In this document: in pieces, positions 35,850 through 44,036 of the stretch | Layout: the number at the start of each line of letters is the position of its first letter | Numbering within the stretch: the stretch's first letter is position 1 | Origin: ZC4RG30 sp039932715 | Lineage (GTDB): Bacteria > Pseudomonadota > Gammaproteobacteria > Steroidobacterales > Steroidobacteraceae | DNA length: 64,000 nucleotides | Reading direction: 5' to 3' | Assembly: GCA_039932715.1 (NCBI GenBank) | Contig: JBDTPN010000009.1 | Span: forward strand, 34,842-98,841 | Made by a program: the position numbers and the translations under genes | Notes under the pieces: generated by a model | Seen by the model: only the letters and a program-made list of their open reading frames with translations | Databases searched by the model: none | Told to the model about the DNA's origin: nothing

Positions 35850-36470
35850 TCAGGCGGATCGACAGGCGAGGTCGATTCCCTGGCCAATGGAAAGCAGCAC
35901 GGCCTGCATATCTGGCTTGGCGCGCACAGCGGCCTGGTAGGCCGCCGCCGGCGCGCGGGCGCTTTCGGGATACAGCATGTTATCCGCGATGACCACGCCG
36001 CCTTCGCGCAGCACTGGATACAGGCGGTCGAAACAGGGGATATAGAGGTCTTTCCAAAGGTCGAGCAGCACGAAGTCCACCGGCCCGGGCTGTACTTCCA
36101 GCAGCGACACGGCGTCGCCCAGGTGGAATTCCACGTATTCCAGCAGCCCGGCCTCCTTGATTCGCTGCTGCGCGTAGGCCTGTTTCTCCGGATGGATTTC
36201 GTAAGTGAACAGCCGACCATCGGTGCGGCGCGCGGCCTCGGCCAGGAACAATGTCGAGAACCCATATGAGGTGCCCACTTCCACCAATGTCTGCGCCTTG
36301 AGCCCGACGATGAGGTTGACCATCAGGTTCGCGACATCCTCTCCCACCGGCAGCAGCATTTCATCGCGATGCGCGTGCAGGTCAAAGCCGGGCGTTGCGT
36401 GCAGCACGGATTCCCGTGTCATGCGCTGGCGATAGTGTTCGAGTACGGATTCAAAGGCTGGTGATGTCAT
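35850..36470 (-). CDS. Class I SAM-dependent O-methyltransferase (catechol/caffeoyl-CoA type)
   Basis: 206 residues. SAM motif LVEVGTSYGFSTLFLAEA, then LFTYEIHPEKQAYAQQRI and PVDFVLLDLWKDLYIPCFD, matching the metal-dependent Methyltransf_3/24 family. The ATG overlaps xerC by 4 nt. It lies between xerC and hslV, where many relatives have none, and the substrate is unknown. Confidence 0.8.
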   Translation of the reverse strand: MTSPAFESVLEHYRQRMTRESVLHATPGFDLHAHRDEMLLPVGEDVANLMVNLIVGLKAQTLVEVGTSYGFSTLFLAEAARRTDGRLFTYEIHPEKQAYAQQRIKEAGLLEYVEFHLGDAVSLLEVQPGPVDFVLLDLWKDLYIPCFDRLYPVLREGGVVIADNMLYPESARAPAAAYQAAVRAKPDMQAVLLSIGQGIDLACRSA

Positions 36471-37381
36471 TTGCTGGTTTCCGGTTTACGTCTGGCACGC
36501 GGGTGCGCGCCATCATAGATCCTTGCGAGGTGCTGGAAATCGAGATGCGTATATACCTGCGTGGTGCTGATGTCGGCATGGCCCAGTAGTTCCTGCACGC
36601 CGCGCAGGTCCTGACTGGATTCCAGCAGGTGCGTGGCGAACGAGTGGCGGAACAGGTGGGGGTGCACCTTGACCGGCAGTCCCTGCAGTCGCGCAATCTG
36701 CGCCAGGCGCAACTGTATGGCACGCGGACCCAGGCGCCGACCATTGCGCCCTACGAATACGGACTGCTCCCCCACAGCTGCGATGGTGGTTCGCGCGCCC
36801 AGCCAGCGGTTGAGCGCAGTGACGGCTTTGCGTCCCACGGGTATGACCCGCATCTTGTTTCCCTTGCCGGTTACGCGCACGGTGCGATCGGCAAGATCCA
36901 GGGCTTCGAGATTCAGGCCGACGAGTTCTGCAAGGCGCAGGCCGGAGGAATACAGCAGCTCCATGATGGCCACGTCGCGCTGTTGCAGCAGCGTGTCAGC
37001 CGGGGATTCCATCAACCGGCCCATCTGGTCGGTATCAGCCGTGCGCGGCAGGCGTTTGGGGGATTTTGGCGCACGCACATCGGCTGCCGGGTTGAGCGTG
37101 GCCAGCCCTTCGCGTTGCAGGAAACCGAAAAACGAACGGATAGCGGACAGCCGGCGCTGGATGCTGCGCGGGCCCAGCCCTGCAGCATGCGAGCGGGCGG
37201 CGAAGCTGCGCACATGTCCGTGATCCAGTTTGGTCCAGTCTTGCAGGCCCTGGGAATCACACCATGTGGTCAATGCTTCCAGATCGCGCTGGTAGGCGCT
37301 GCCCGTGTGAGGAGAGAGTCGCCGCTCACTGGCCAGGTGGCGCGCAAAGCTTGCGCGCGCCTCGAGCGCAGCGGCGTTCAT
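36467..37381 (-). CDS. xerC: Tyrosine recombinase XerC
   Basis: 304 residues, usual length. Catalytic residues R149 (SSGLRLAEL), K173 (TGKGNKMRV), H242 and R245 (HPHLFRHSF), H268 (LLGHADIS), Y277 (VYTHLD). N-terminal core-binding domain with RLSPHTGSAYQRDL. With XerD resolves chromosome dimers at dif. Position after dapF-DUF484 and before hslVU is the standard gammaproteobacterial order, so it is chromosomal rather than a mobile-element integrase. Confidence 0.95.
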   Translation of the reverse strand: MNAAALEARASFARHLASERRLSPHTGSAYQRDLEALTTWCDSQGLQDWTKLDHGHVRSFAARSHAAGLGPRSIQRRLSAIRSFFGFLQREGLATLNPAADVRAPKSPKRLPRTADTDQMGRLMESPADTLLQQRDVAIMELLYSSGLRLAELVGLNLEALDLADRTVRVTGKGNKMRVIPVGRKAVTALNRWLGARTTIAAVGEQSVFVGRNGRRLGPRAIQLRLAQIARLQGLPVKVHPHLFRHSFATHLLESSQDLRGVQELLGHADISTTQVYTHLDFQHLARIYDGAHPRARRKPETSK

Positions 37382-37410
37382 TGCCGCGCAGCCATCATTG
37401 CCAGAAGGGG

Positions 37411-38100
37411 CTAGTCGCGGGCAAGCGCATCGCTGATCAGTTCGCCCAGCTGCGCCAGAAAATCCGTGCTCATGCCCGGATGGAAGCGCTCGCGGTCGTG
37501 ACTACCCAGCGCCAGCAAGCCCAGTGGCACGTCGCTGATCAACGGGACGAGGGCCACTGAACCGACGCTGCCGGACTCGGTGCCGAACAGGAAATCGCGC
37601 TGCGAATCGCGGACCTGGCCGCAGCGCGGCCGCGCGGAAGTCATCAGCGTTTCAAAACCCATCAGGTTGGGATCACTGGCGGCGACCTGTCGCACATGGC
37701 GCTCCTTGCCGTTGGCGGCGCCAGCCTCGAACAGCAACAGCACCACCTCGGCGGCGTCGAATTCCTCGCGGAATCCGCGCTCGATCTGCGCCAGCACCTC
37801 GCGACGCGTGGGGGCGCGCATCAGTCGGCGCGTGAACCGGTGGATTTTGACCGCCAGCGACTCGTTGGCGCGCGCGATCTTGACCAGCTCGGTGAGGCGT
37901 GCGTCGGAGGCGTGGCCGCGATCACGCAGGACTTCCAGCTGACGCTCGATCAGCGATACCGCCGCACCACTGGCATGCGGCAGGCGCAGCTGAGTCAGCA
38001 GTTCATCATTGCGGACAAAGAAATCCGGGTTATCGCGCAGGTAGGTCGCGATATCAGCGTCAGCGTCGCGCGCTTCCCTGGTCGCAGGAGAGGTGGTCAT
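37411..38100 (-). CDS. DUF484 family protein
   Basis: 229 residues: N-terminal helical part (DIATYLRDNPDFFVRNDELL, AVSLIERQLEVLRDR), then a GAF-like domain (RCGQVRDSQRDFLFG, GSVALVPLISDVPLGLLALGS). A conserved dapF-DUF484-xerC gene order is known, but the biochemical function is not. Ends 29 nt before xerC. Confidence 0.9.
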   Translation of the reverse strand: MTTSPATREARDADADIATYLRDNPDFFVRNDELLTQLRLPHASGAAVSLIERQLEVLRDRGHASDARLTELVKIARANESLAVKIHRFTRRLMRAPTRREVLAQIERGFREEFDAAEVVLLLFEAGAANGKERHVRQVAASDPNLMGFETLMTSARPRCGQVRDSQRDFLFGTESGSVGSVALVPLISDVPLGLLALGSHDRERFHPGMSTDFLAQLGELISDALARD

Positions 38101-38124
38101 GAGGTGCTCCGGCTTTTTGCAGCT

Positions 38125-38961
38125 TCAGATTTCGAATTGTCCGGTGAACGATACTTGAGCCGGGCCCTCGAGCCAAAGATTCGTTGCGGGTCCTTGCCAT
38201 TCGACGGTGAGCGACCCGCCAGGCAGGTCGATCTGGACACGCGGGTCAAGCATTCCATCACGGATGCCGGTGGCCACCGCCGCGCAGGCCCCCGAGCCGC
38301 ATGCCTGGGTTTCGCCGGCGCCACGCTCAAACACGCGAAGTCGTATGTGGCTGCGGTCTACTACCTGCCTGAAACCCACGTTTACGCGGCGGGCGAACCG
38401 CGGATGCGATTCCAAGGCGGCGCCAATCGTGCTCACCGCGGCAGCGCCGACACTCGGCACCTCGATCACCGCATGCGGATTGCCCATGGACGCGATGGAA
38501 AACTCCAACTGCTGCTGCAGCACGCCCAGCGAGTAGTGCGGGCCGGCCTGGCCCGCCGCGTCGAACCCCACCGCAGTCGTGGCGAAATCCGGTTCACCCA
38601 TGTCCACTGCGACCATGCCGGGCTCGCGCCAAACTGCCTTGACCAACCCACCGGGTCTTTCCAGTTGCAGGCGCCCATCGTGTGCGCGGCCCTGCAGCCG
38701 TAGCAACTCAGCCAGGCAGCGCACGCCGTTGCCGGACTGTTCAGCTTCGGATCCATCGGCGTTGTAGATGCGGTAAAAGGCCAGGGTGTCGTCGCGACGC
38801 GGAGCTTCCAGGACCACAGCCTGGTCGAAACCGATGCCGCGATGGCGGTCAGCCAGGGCCTGCCACTGGGCTGCGGAGAGGGAAAGCCCGCGGGCAGCCG
38901 CGGCTTCGAGCACGATGAAATCGTTGCCCAGCGCATGCATCTTGGTGAACGGGACTCGCAT
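38125..38961 (-). CDS. dapF: Diaminopimelate epimerase, catalytic Cys replaced by Ser
   Basis: 278 residues. Family blocks present: MRVPFTKMHALGNDFIVLE, SMGNPHAVIEV, ERGAGETQACGSGACAAVA. The second catalytic Cys is C221, in ACGSGAC. The first, expected in QCGNG, is S76 (AEQSGNGVRC; codon TCC). The epimerase uses the two Cys as a pair of bases to convert LL- to meso-DAP for peptidoglycan and lysine. A Ser here would be expected to cut activity sharply unless compensated. Otherwise intact in length and context. Confidence 0.9.
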   Translation of the reverse strand: MRVPFTKMHALGNDFIVLEAAAARGLSLSAAQWQALADRHRGIGFDQAVVLEAPRRDDTLAFYRIYNADGSEAEQSGNGVRCLAELLRLQGRAHDGRLQLERPGGLVKAVWREPGMVAVDMGEPDFATTAVGFDAAGQAGPHYSLGVLQQQLEFSIASMGNPHAVIEVPSVGAAAVSTIGAALESHPRFARRVNVGFRQVVDRSHIRLRVFERGAGETQACGSGACAAVATGIRDGMLDPRVQIDLPGGSLTVEWQGPATNLWLEGPAQVSFTGQFEI

Positions 38962-38993
38962 CCCGCCAAGGATACACTTCGGTCAGTCGCGGA

Positions 38994-39452
38994 TCAGGGC
39001 TTGCAGACGGCGTCGCGCTGGGTGCGCGCGTTCAATCGTGCTTCATCCAATTCGGCAGCGGTGAGGAAGGTCTTCACGCCCTGTGCATCGATCTTGTACA
39101 TGCGGCGGGCCTGCACCGACTTGTTGTAGGTCTCGTCGGCTTTCTTGCAGTTCTCATCCTGGGCGGTTGCTACATCCTCGCGAACCTGGTCGACAGTCTT
39201 GGGGTCAGGTTTGGTTGCAGCCGCGGCGTTGGCGACAGGCTTGGCAGCAGGTGCAGGGGTAGCGGGGGGAGTTGAAGGAGGCGGCCGACGATTGCCACGC
39301 ACCAGCTCGGCGCCTGGTGTCGGCTGGTCCGAGTAGTGCCAGTTGCCGTTGACGTCCTTCCAGCGATAGATGTCGCCCTGGCCCGCGCCGGTGGCAACAA
39401 TGCAAACCGCGATCAGGCCAGCGGCAGTGGTAAGGGTCAGGAATTTGCGCAT
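38994..39452 (-). CDS. DUF4124-domain periplasmic protein
   Basis: 152 residues: signal peptide (about 1-25), then the DUF4124 motif GDIYRWKDVNGNWHYSDQPTPGAE (about 26-48, key W/Y residues), a Pro/Ala linker and a charged helical tail with two Cys (ENCKKADE and AVCKP) that could form a disulfide. Function unknown. Confidence 0.85.
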   Translation of the reverse strand: MRKFLTLTTAAGLIAVCIVATGAGQGDIYRWKDVNGNWHYSDQPTPGAELVRGNRRPPPSTPPATPAPAAKPVANAAAATKPDPKTVDQVREDVATAQDENCKKADETYNKSVQARRMYKIDAQGVKTFLTAAELDEARLNARTQRDAVCKP

Positions 39453-39511
39453 TGATTTCTCCGCCCAAAGTATCGCCGCAGGCCGCCTCCGGCCCTGTGA
39501 AGTGCATCACA

Positions 39512-39547
39512 AGAAAAAGGCCCCGGCAACATGTGGTTACCGGGGCC
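39512..39547 (-). terminator. Intrinsic terminator after amtB
   Basis: Stem GGCCCCGG (39519-39526) with CCGGGGCC (39540-39547), 13-nt loop. Read on the minus strand it is followed by a run of five Ts (plus-strand AAAAA at 39514-39518). It lies 30 nt past the amtB stop. Confidence 0.8.
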
Positions 39548-39577
39548 GTGTGAGCTCAACTCACTTTACCGAGGCGA

Positions 39578-41005
39578 TCAGTCGTAGGCCCGCTCGCCGT
39601 GCAGCGTGGTGTCGAGACCCTCGCGCTCCACGTCTTCGGAGACTCGCAGACCGATGGTCCAGTCGACCAGCTTGAATGCGATCAGGGCTACCACCCCGGA
39701 CCAGAGCAGCGTCATGCCTACGCCCCAGAACTGGGAAACGACCTGGGTGCTCATGGAGAAATCACCCGCCTTGTTGGCAACATAGTCGTAGATGCCTTGG
39801 CCGCCCAGCGCGGGATCATTGAGAACGCCCGTCATGAGGGCGCCCAGGATACCGCCGATGCAGTGGACACCGAACACGTCCAGTGAATCGTCGTACCCCA
39901 TCCAGCTCTTGAGCTTGGTGACCGAGAACAGGCAGACCACACCAGCCAGGATGCCCAGGACAATCGAGCCCATTGGGCCGATGTATCCGCAGGCGGGTGT
40001 GATGGCGACCAGGCCAGCAATGGCACCGGAGCAAGCGCCCAGCATGGTTGGCGTGCCCTTCACGACCCACTCCGCAAACATCCAGGCCAGTGCGGCAGCA
40101 GCCGTGGCCAGCAGGGTGTTGGCGAACACCACACCTGCGAAGCCGCTGGCTTCAAGGTTGGAGCCGACGTTGAAGCCGAACCAGCCAACCCACAGCAGGG
40201 ACGTGCCGATCATCATGAACGGTACGTTGTGCGGCGGCATGGCCACCTTGCCATAGCCCGTGCGCTTGCCTACCAGAAGGCAACCCACCAGGCCGGCGAT
40301 ACCGGCGTTGATGTGCACCACCGTGCCGCCGGCGAAATCCATCGCGCCCTTCTGGAAGATGAACCCGGCAGTAGCGGTGGCCGCATCGGCCGCTTCCTTT
40401 GTGGTGTACGCGTCCGGGCCGGCCCAGAACCACACCATATGCGCGACGGGCAGGTAGGAGAAGGTGAACCAGAGCACCATGAAGACCAGCATCGCCGAGA
40501 ACTTCACCCGTTCGGCGAAGGCGCCTACGATCAGGCAGGGCGTGATGGCCGCGAAGGTCATCTGGAATACGAAGTACACGATCTCGGGGATGACCACGCC
40601 CTTGCTGAACGTGGCCGCGTTGGCAGATCCGTCAAGGCCGTGCATGAAGAGTCGACTCAATCCCCCGAAGAACGGGCTGGTCGCGCCGCTGCCCTGCGTA
40701 AACGCGATGCTGTAGCCGTAGATGGCCCAGAGCACGCACAACAGGGAGAAGGTGACGAACACCTGCATCAGGACCGATAGCATGTTCTTGCTGCGGACCA
40801 TGCCGCCGTAGAACAAGCCGAGGCCCGGAATGGTCATCAGGATGACCAGCACCGTAGAGGTCATCATCCAGGTTGTATCGCCCTTGTCGGGCACTGGCGG
40901 AGCGGCATCTGCTGCTCCGGCCAGTGCTGGCAGTAGTGCCAGCGAGGCCATAAGTGCTGCCCGCGCCCAAGGCGAGGACTTGATAGAGGCGAGATCAATG
41001 CGCAT
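39578..41005 (-). CDS. amtB: Ammonium transporter AmtB
   Basis: 475 residues from ATG 41005, behind GGGAG. Signal-like start ending ALAGAADAA, then about 11 membrane helices. Amt signature GDTTWMMTSTVLVILMTIPG (start), DFAGGTVVHINAGIAGLVG with the pore His, and FGVHCIGGILGALMTG with the second pore His. Conducts ammonium across the inner membrane. Nineteen nt downstream of glnK; the pair share a sigma-54 promoter and end in a terminator at 39512-39547. Confidence 0.95.
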   Translation of the reverse strand: MRIDLASIKSSPWARAALMASLALLPALAGAADAAPPVPDKGDTTWMMTSTVLVILMTIPGLGLFYGGMVRSKNMLSVLMQVFVTFSLLCVLWAIYGYSIAFTQGSGATSPFFGGLSRLFMHGLDGSANAATFSKGVVIPEIVYFVFQMTFAAITPCLIVGAFAERVKFSAMLVFMVLWFTFSYLPVAHMVWFWAGPDAYTTKEAADAATATAGFIFQKGAMDFAGGTVVHINAGIAGLVGCLLVGKRTGYGKVAMPPHNVPFMMIGTSLLWVGWFGFNVGSNLEASGFAGVVFANTLLATAAAALAWMFAEWVVKGTPTMLGACSGAIAGLVAITPACGYIGPMGSIVLGILAGVVCLFSVTKLKSWMGYDDSLDVFGVHCIGGILGALMTGVLNDPALGGQGIYDYVANKAGDFSMSTQVVSQFWGVGMTLLWSGVVALIAFKLVDWTIGLRVSEDVEREGLDTTLHGERAYD

Positions 41006-41024
41006 TTGCGACTCCCAGCTGTTC

Positions 41025-41312
41025 TTAAGTTGCCGCTGTTCCGGTTTCGCCGGTGCGGATCCGTATTGCCTGTTCAAGGTTTCCAACGAGAATCTTCCCG
41101 TCGCCGCTTCGGCCCGTACGGGAAACATTGGCCAGGGCCTCAAGCACCGGTTCGACAATCGTCTCGTCGACCGCTATCTCGAGTTTTGCCCGCGGGCCGT
41201 AACTTGCCTCATACACCTCTGTCACCGTCACGCCCTGAACGCCCAGCTGGGCGATCGCTTGTCGAAGCTCGTCCAGCTTGAAAGGCCGGACGATGGCCGT
41301 GATGAGCTTCAT
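41025..41312 (-). CDS. glnK: P-II signal protein (GlnK-like) with shortened T-loop
   Basis: 95 residues against the normal 112. N-terminus MKLITAIVRPFKLDELRQAI and C-terminus with RTGRSGDGKILV (ATP-binding B-loop) and AIRIRTGETG are conserved. Between TEV and KLEIAV only nine residues (YEASYGPRA) remain where about 26 normally form the T-loop, including Tyr51, the uridylylation site. The frame is intact. ATP/2-oxoglutarate binding core is kept but the part that blocks AmtB and is modified by GlnD is gone. Under a sigma-54 promoter and NtrC box. Confidence 0.9.
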   Translation of the reverse strand: MKLITAIVRPFKLDELRQAIAQLGVQGVTVTEVYEASYGPRAKLEIAVDETIVEPVLEALANVSRTGRSGDGKILVGNLEQAIRIRTGETGTAAT

Positions 41313-41410
41313 GAAGTGCATTTCGCGTACGTTACGAATCCCTGGGTTGAGCCCAACGCCTCTGGTCCCGGTACGCATGAACCAACCGGTTCGGCGCCCA
41401 TTTCCGTTAG

Positions 41411-41426
41411 TGCAGAATCCATGCCA
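41411..41426 (-). promoter_or_regulatory. Sigma-54 (-24/-12) promoter of glnK-amtB
   Basis: Read on the minus strand, TGGCATGGATTCTGCA carries the invariant GG and GC doublets with N10 between them, 14 of 16 positions matching the TGGCACG-N4-TTGCW consensus. Predicted start near 41400, giving a 5' UTR of about 88 nt to glnK. Confidence 0.85.
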
Positions 41427-41509
41427 TGCCCTTTTTCGGGCCGGTCCGCCCTTAATGGGCGCTACGGCCTGCGGGGTGCACAGTTGTGGGCATTGACCCC
41501 GATGGAGAC

Positions 41510-41524
41510 GCACTAAAATGGTGC
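41510..41524. promoter_or_regulatory. NtrC-binding box
   Basis: GCACTAAAATGGTGC matches the NtrC consensus GCAC(Y)-N5-(R)GTGC. Its centre is about 117 bp upstream of the predicted sigma-54 start, a usual enhancer position. It also lies in the upstream region of ubiK on the other strand. Confidence 0.8.
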
Positions 41525-41559
41525 TTGCCCGGGCGCCTGCCGGGCCGGAGAGTAGCCAC

Positions 41560-41814
41560 ATGGAAAAAACAGAATCCCAGGAATTGCTGCGGCGCCTGAT
41601 GGAGGGGTTGCCCGCGTCGCTGCAGGCGGCGCGTGCGGACATCGAGGCGCATTTCGGCAGGGTGCTGCAGTCGGGGCTCAAAAGGCTCGACCTGGTGAGC
41701 CGCGAGGAATTCGACGCCCAGGCGCGGGTACTGCTGCGCAGTCGCGAGCTGCTGGCCACGCTCGAGGCGCGGGTGGCGCAGCTGGAGACGAATCGGGGCA
41801 ATTCGGCCAAATAG
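41560..41814 (+). CDS. ubiK: Ubiquinone biosynthesis accessory factor UbiK (YqiC/BMFP)
   Basis: 84 residues from ATG 41560 behind GGAGAG. N-terminal amphipathic helix and C-terminal coiled coil (REEFDAQARVLLRSRELL, ATLEARVAQLE) are the BMFP pattern; UbiK pairs with UbiJ (encoded at 32004) for aerobic coenzyme Q synthesis. Precedes comM, as in Pseudomonas. Confidence 0.88.
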   Translation: MEKTESQELLRRLMEGLPASLQAARADIEAHFGRVLQSGLKRLDLVSREEFDAQARVLLRSRELLATLEARVAQLETNRGNSAK

Positions 41815-41854
41815 CCCGCTGGCTTCCCCTGCGGGCATGCGACGCAATGCCAGC

Positions 41855-43387
41855 ATGGGATTCGCACAGATATTGAGTCGCGCCCAGGTGGGCATGTCCG
41901 CGCCGCTGGTGCGCGTGGAAGTGCACCTGGGCAGCGGGCTGCCATCCTTTTCAATTGTCGGATTGCCCGCGCCGGTGGTGCGCGAAAGCAAGGAACGCGT
42001 ACGCGCGGCGCTGGCGCATTGCGACTTCGAGTTTCCGGCCGGGCGCATCACCGTGAACCTTGCCCCTGCGGATCTTCCCAAGGAGGGCGGTCGCTTCGAC
42101 CTGCCCATTGCGCTGGGAATCCTGGTGGCATCAGGACAGGTGCAGCCGCCCTGCGATCTTGCGCGCGCAGAATTCTACGGAGAGCTGGGCCTCACCGGTG
42201 ATCTCAAGGCTGTGCCCGGATTGCTGCTGGCCGCATTGCATGCGGCAGCGCTGCGTCATGAGCTGTTCGTGCCCATGCGCAATGTCGAAGAAGTAAAGGT
42301 GAGCGATGCAACACGCGTGCACGGAATGCGCAACCTGCGCGGATTCCGCCAGGAGGTAGCAGGCGGCGAAGATCGCAGCGAAGTGAACGAGGAGCCACCA
42401 GACCTCGCAAGCGAGGCAATTGCAGCACCACCTTTGCTGGACCTGGCCGATGTGCGCGGACAATGGCAGGCGCGACGCGCCTTGATCATTGCAGCAGCCG
42501 GTGGCCACAGCCTGTTGATGCTGGGACCGCCAGGCTCGGGCAAGACCATGTTGGCGCAACGCCTGCCCGGCTTGCTGCCGCCACTGACTGCCGCGGAAGC
42601 GCTGGAAATCGCGGCCATCGCCGCGGTGGCGCAGACCGAATCAGGCGCGGGGCAGGTGCGGCGACCGTTTCGGGCGCCGCATCACACGGCGTCGGCGCAT
42701 GCGATTGTTGGCGGCGGCATCACCGTGCGACCAGGGGAAGTCAGTCTCGCGCATCACGGCGTGTTGTTCCTCGACGAATTGCCCGAGTTTGATCGCCGGG
42801 TGCTCGAAGCGCTGCGCGAGCCGCTGGAGTCAGGCGTGATCAGCGTGGTGCGCGCCAACCAGCGAGCGGAATTTCCTGCGGCGTTCCAGCTGGTGGCCGC
42901 CATGAATCCGTGTCCATGTGGCCGTGCAGGCATGGTGGCGCCACGTTGTCGATGCGAACCCAGGCAGGTGGAACGCTATCGCAACCGGATATCCGGGCCG
43001 CTACTTGATCGCATCGACCTGCAAGTGGTGTTGCCACCGGTGGACTCGCAGGAACTGGTGGAGCCGCACTCGACCCGCTCGCTGCGGGATTCGCTGACGA
43101 CTGTTGATGCGGCGGCTGCAGTATGCGCGGCACGCACATTGCAGTCGGGGCGGCAGGGCATGAGCAACCACCGGCTCGGTCCGGAAGAAACGCTGCGCTT
43201 CTGCTGTGCAGATCGCGAGGGGATGACGCTGCTGCGGCGCGCGGCGCAGTCACGCGGATATTCCGCCCGCAGCCAGCATCGGCTGTTGCGCGTGGCGCGC
43301 AGCATTGCGGACCTGGCGTGCCGCGAGGCGGTCATCGCTGCGGACGTGGCAGAGGCGCTGGCCTTGCGATGGGAGTCCGGTCCCTGA
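41855..43387 (+). CDS. comM: Magnesium chelatase-like AAA+ protein ComM (YifB)
   Basis: About 510 residues. GFAQILSRAQVGMSAPL opens the N-terminal domain; Walker A GPPGSGKTML, Walker B VLFLDELPEF and a zinc-like CxC region (PCPCGRAGMVAPRC) follow. ComM is a hexameric branch-migration helicase used in natural transformation. Alternative ATG 41837 would add six residues; the family begins at the later one. Confidence 0.88.
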   Translation: MGFAQILSRAQVGMSAPLVRVEVHLGSGLPSFSIVGLPAPVVRESKERVRAALAHCDFEFPAGRITVNLAPADLPKEGGRFDLPIALGILVASGQVQPPCDLARAEFYGELGLTGDLKAVPGLLLAALHAAALRHELFVPMRNVEEVKVSDATRVHGMRNLRGFRQEVAGGEDRSEVNEEPPDLASEAIAAPPLLDLADVRGQWQARRALIIAAAGGHSLLMLGPPGSGKTMLAQRLPGLLPPLTAAEALEIAAIAAVAQTESGAGQVRRPFRAPHHTASAHAIVGGGITVRPGEVSLAHHGVLFLDELPEFDRRVLEALREPLESGVISVVRANQRAEFPAAFQLVAAMNPCPCGRAGMVAPRCRCEPRQVERYRNRISGPLLDRIDLQVVLPPVDSQELVEPHSTRSLRDSLTTVDAAAAVCAARTLQSGRQGMSNHRLGPEETLRFCCADREGMTLLRRAAQSRGYSARSQHRLLRVARSIADLACREAVIAADVAEALALRWESGP

Positions 43388-43416
43388 CCCGGGCGCTACG
43401 CGTACACTGCAAGCCT

Positions 43417-43683
43417 ATGGGCGATGAACTGCAAGACTCGTTGGCGATGCTCGACGAGATGGGCTTGACGCTGCCGTCCACGGCATACGTGATCGGCGTG
43501 CTGGTATTCAGCGGGATCGGCATGGTCGTGTTCTGGAAGGGACGCAAAAGCAAGAACGCCGGCGTCAAATGGACGGGCCTGGCGTTGATGCTTTATCCCT
43601 ATGTGGTCTGGGGAACTGCCCCCATGTATGTGGTGGGCTTCGCGCTGTGCGCACTGGCATGGTGGTATTGGCGCAAGGCATGA
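43417..43683 (+). CDS. Small conserved membrane protein (amino-acid-transport-protein-annotated family)
   Basis: 88 residues with hydrophobic stretches AYVIGVLVFSGIGMVVFW and a longer ALMLYPYVVWGTAPMYVVG to WWYWR, so two or three helices. G-K-G-R-K-S-K turn between them. Resembles a short gammaproteobacterial family often called amino acid transport protein, without evidence for that role. Its stop overlaps the next gene by 4 nt. Confidence 0.65.
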   Translation: MGDELQDSLAMLDEMGLTLPSTAYVIGVLVFSGIGMVVFWKGRKSKNAGVKWTGLALMLYPYVVWGTAPMYVVGFALCALAWWYWRKA

Positions 43684-44033
43684 ACACGCGCGTTGCGCTG
43701 CCACTGCTGATCCTGCTTTGCGGCTGCACCTCACAGGCCGCGCGACCTACGCCTTCTTCCTACGGCTGCATGAAGGCGCAGCGCGATGTCCTGCCCACCG
43801 ACATGCCGGACGAACAGAAGCACTGTGTCGCGTCAGGGCTCATCGCGCGACATTGCAGCGTGACGGAAGCCAACATGGCCGGGCTGGGCAAGGAGCTGCA
43901 GGATATGTTTACCGGCGGCGATGCTTCGTGGGCCGACTGGAAAATGGATCGCCAGGGCATGAGCTGCGCGCACGATGCCGCTGACGATGCTGCTGTGGTG
44001 CAGTGCTGCGCCACGGCTGCCAGCACTCACTGA
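43680..44033 (+). CDS. Small lipoprotein of unknown function
   Basis: 117 residues from ATG 43680 (ATGA overlap). Lipobox LLCGC after a short signal, so the mature protein begins at Cys near 15. It has eight Cys in all, suggesting disulfides in the periplasm. No family recognised. Convergent with the cytochrome gene, 3 nt between stops. Confidence 0.65.
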   Translation: MNTRVALPLLILLCGCTSQAARPTPSSYGCMKAQRDVLPTDMPDEQKHCVASGLIARHCSVTEANMAGLGKELQDMFTGGDASWADWKMDRQGMSCAHDAADDAAVVQCCATAASTH

Positions 44034-44036
44034 TCG

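Noticed and set aside
36467..37381. Tyrosine recombinase as a sign of a mobile element
   Set aside because: It is XerC in its standard chromosomal context, with dapF-DUF484 and hslVU around it; no attachment repeats seen.
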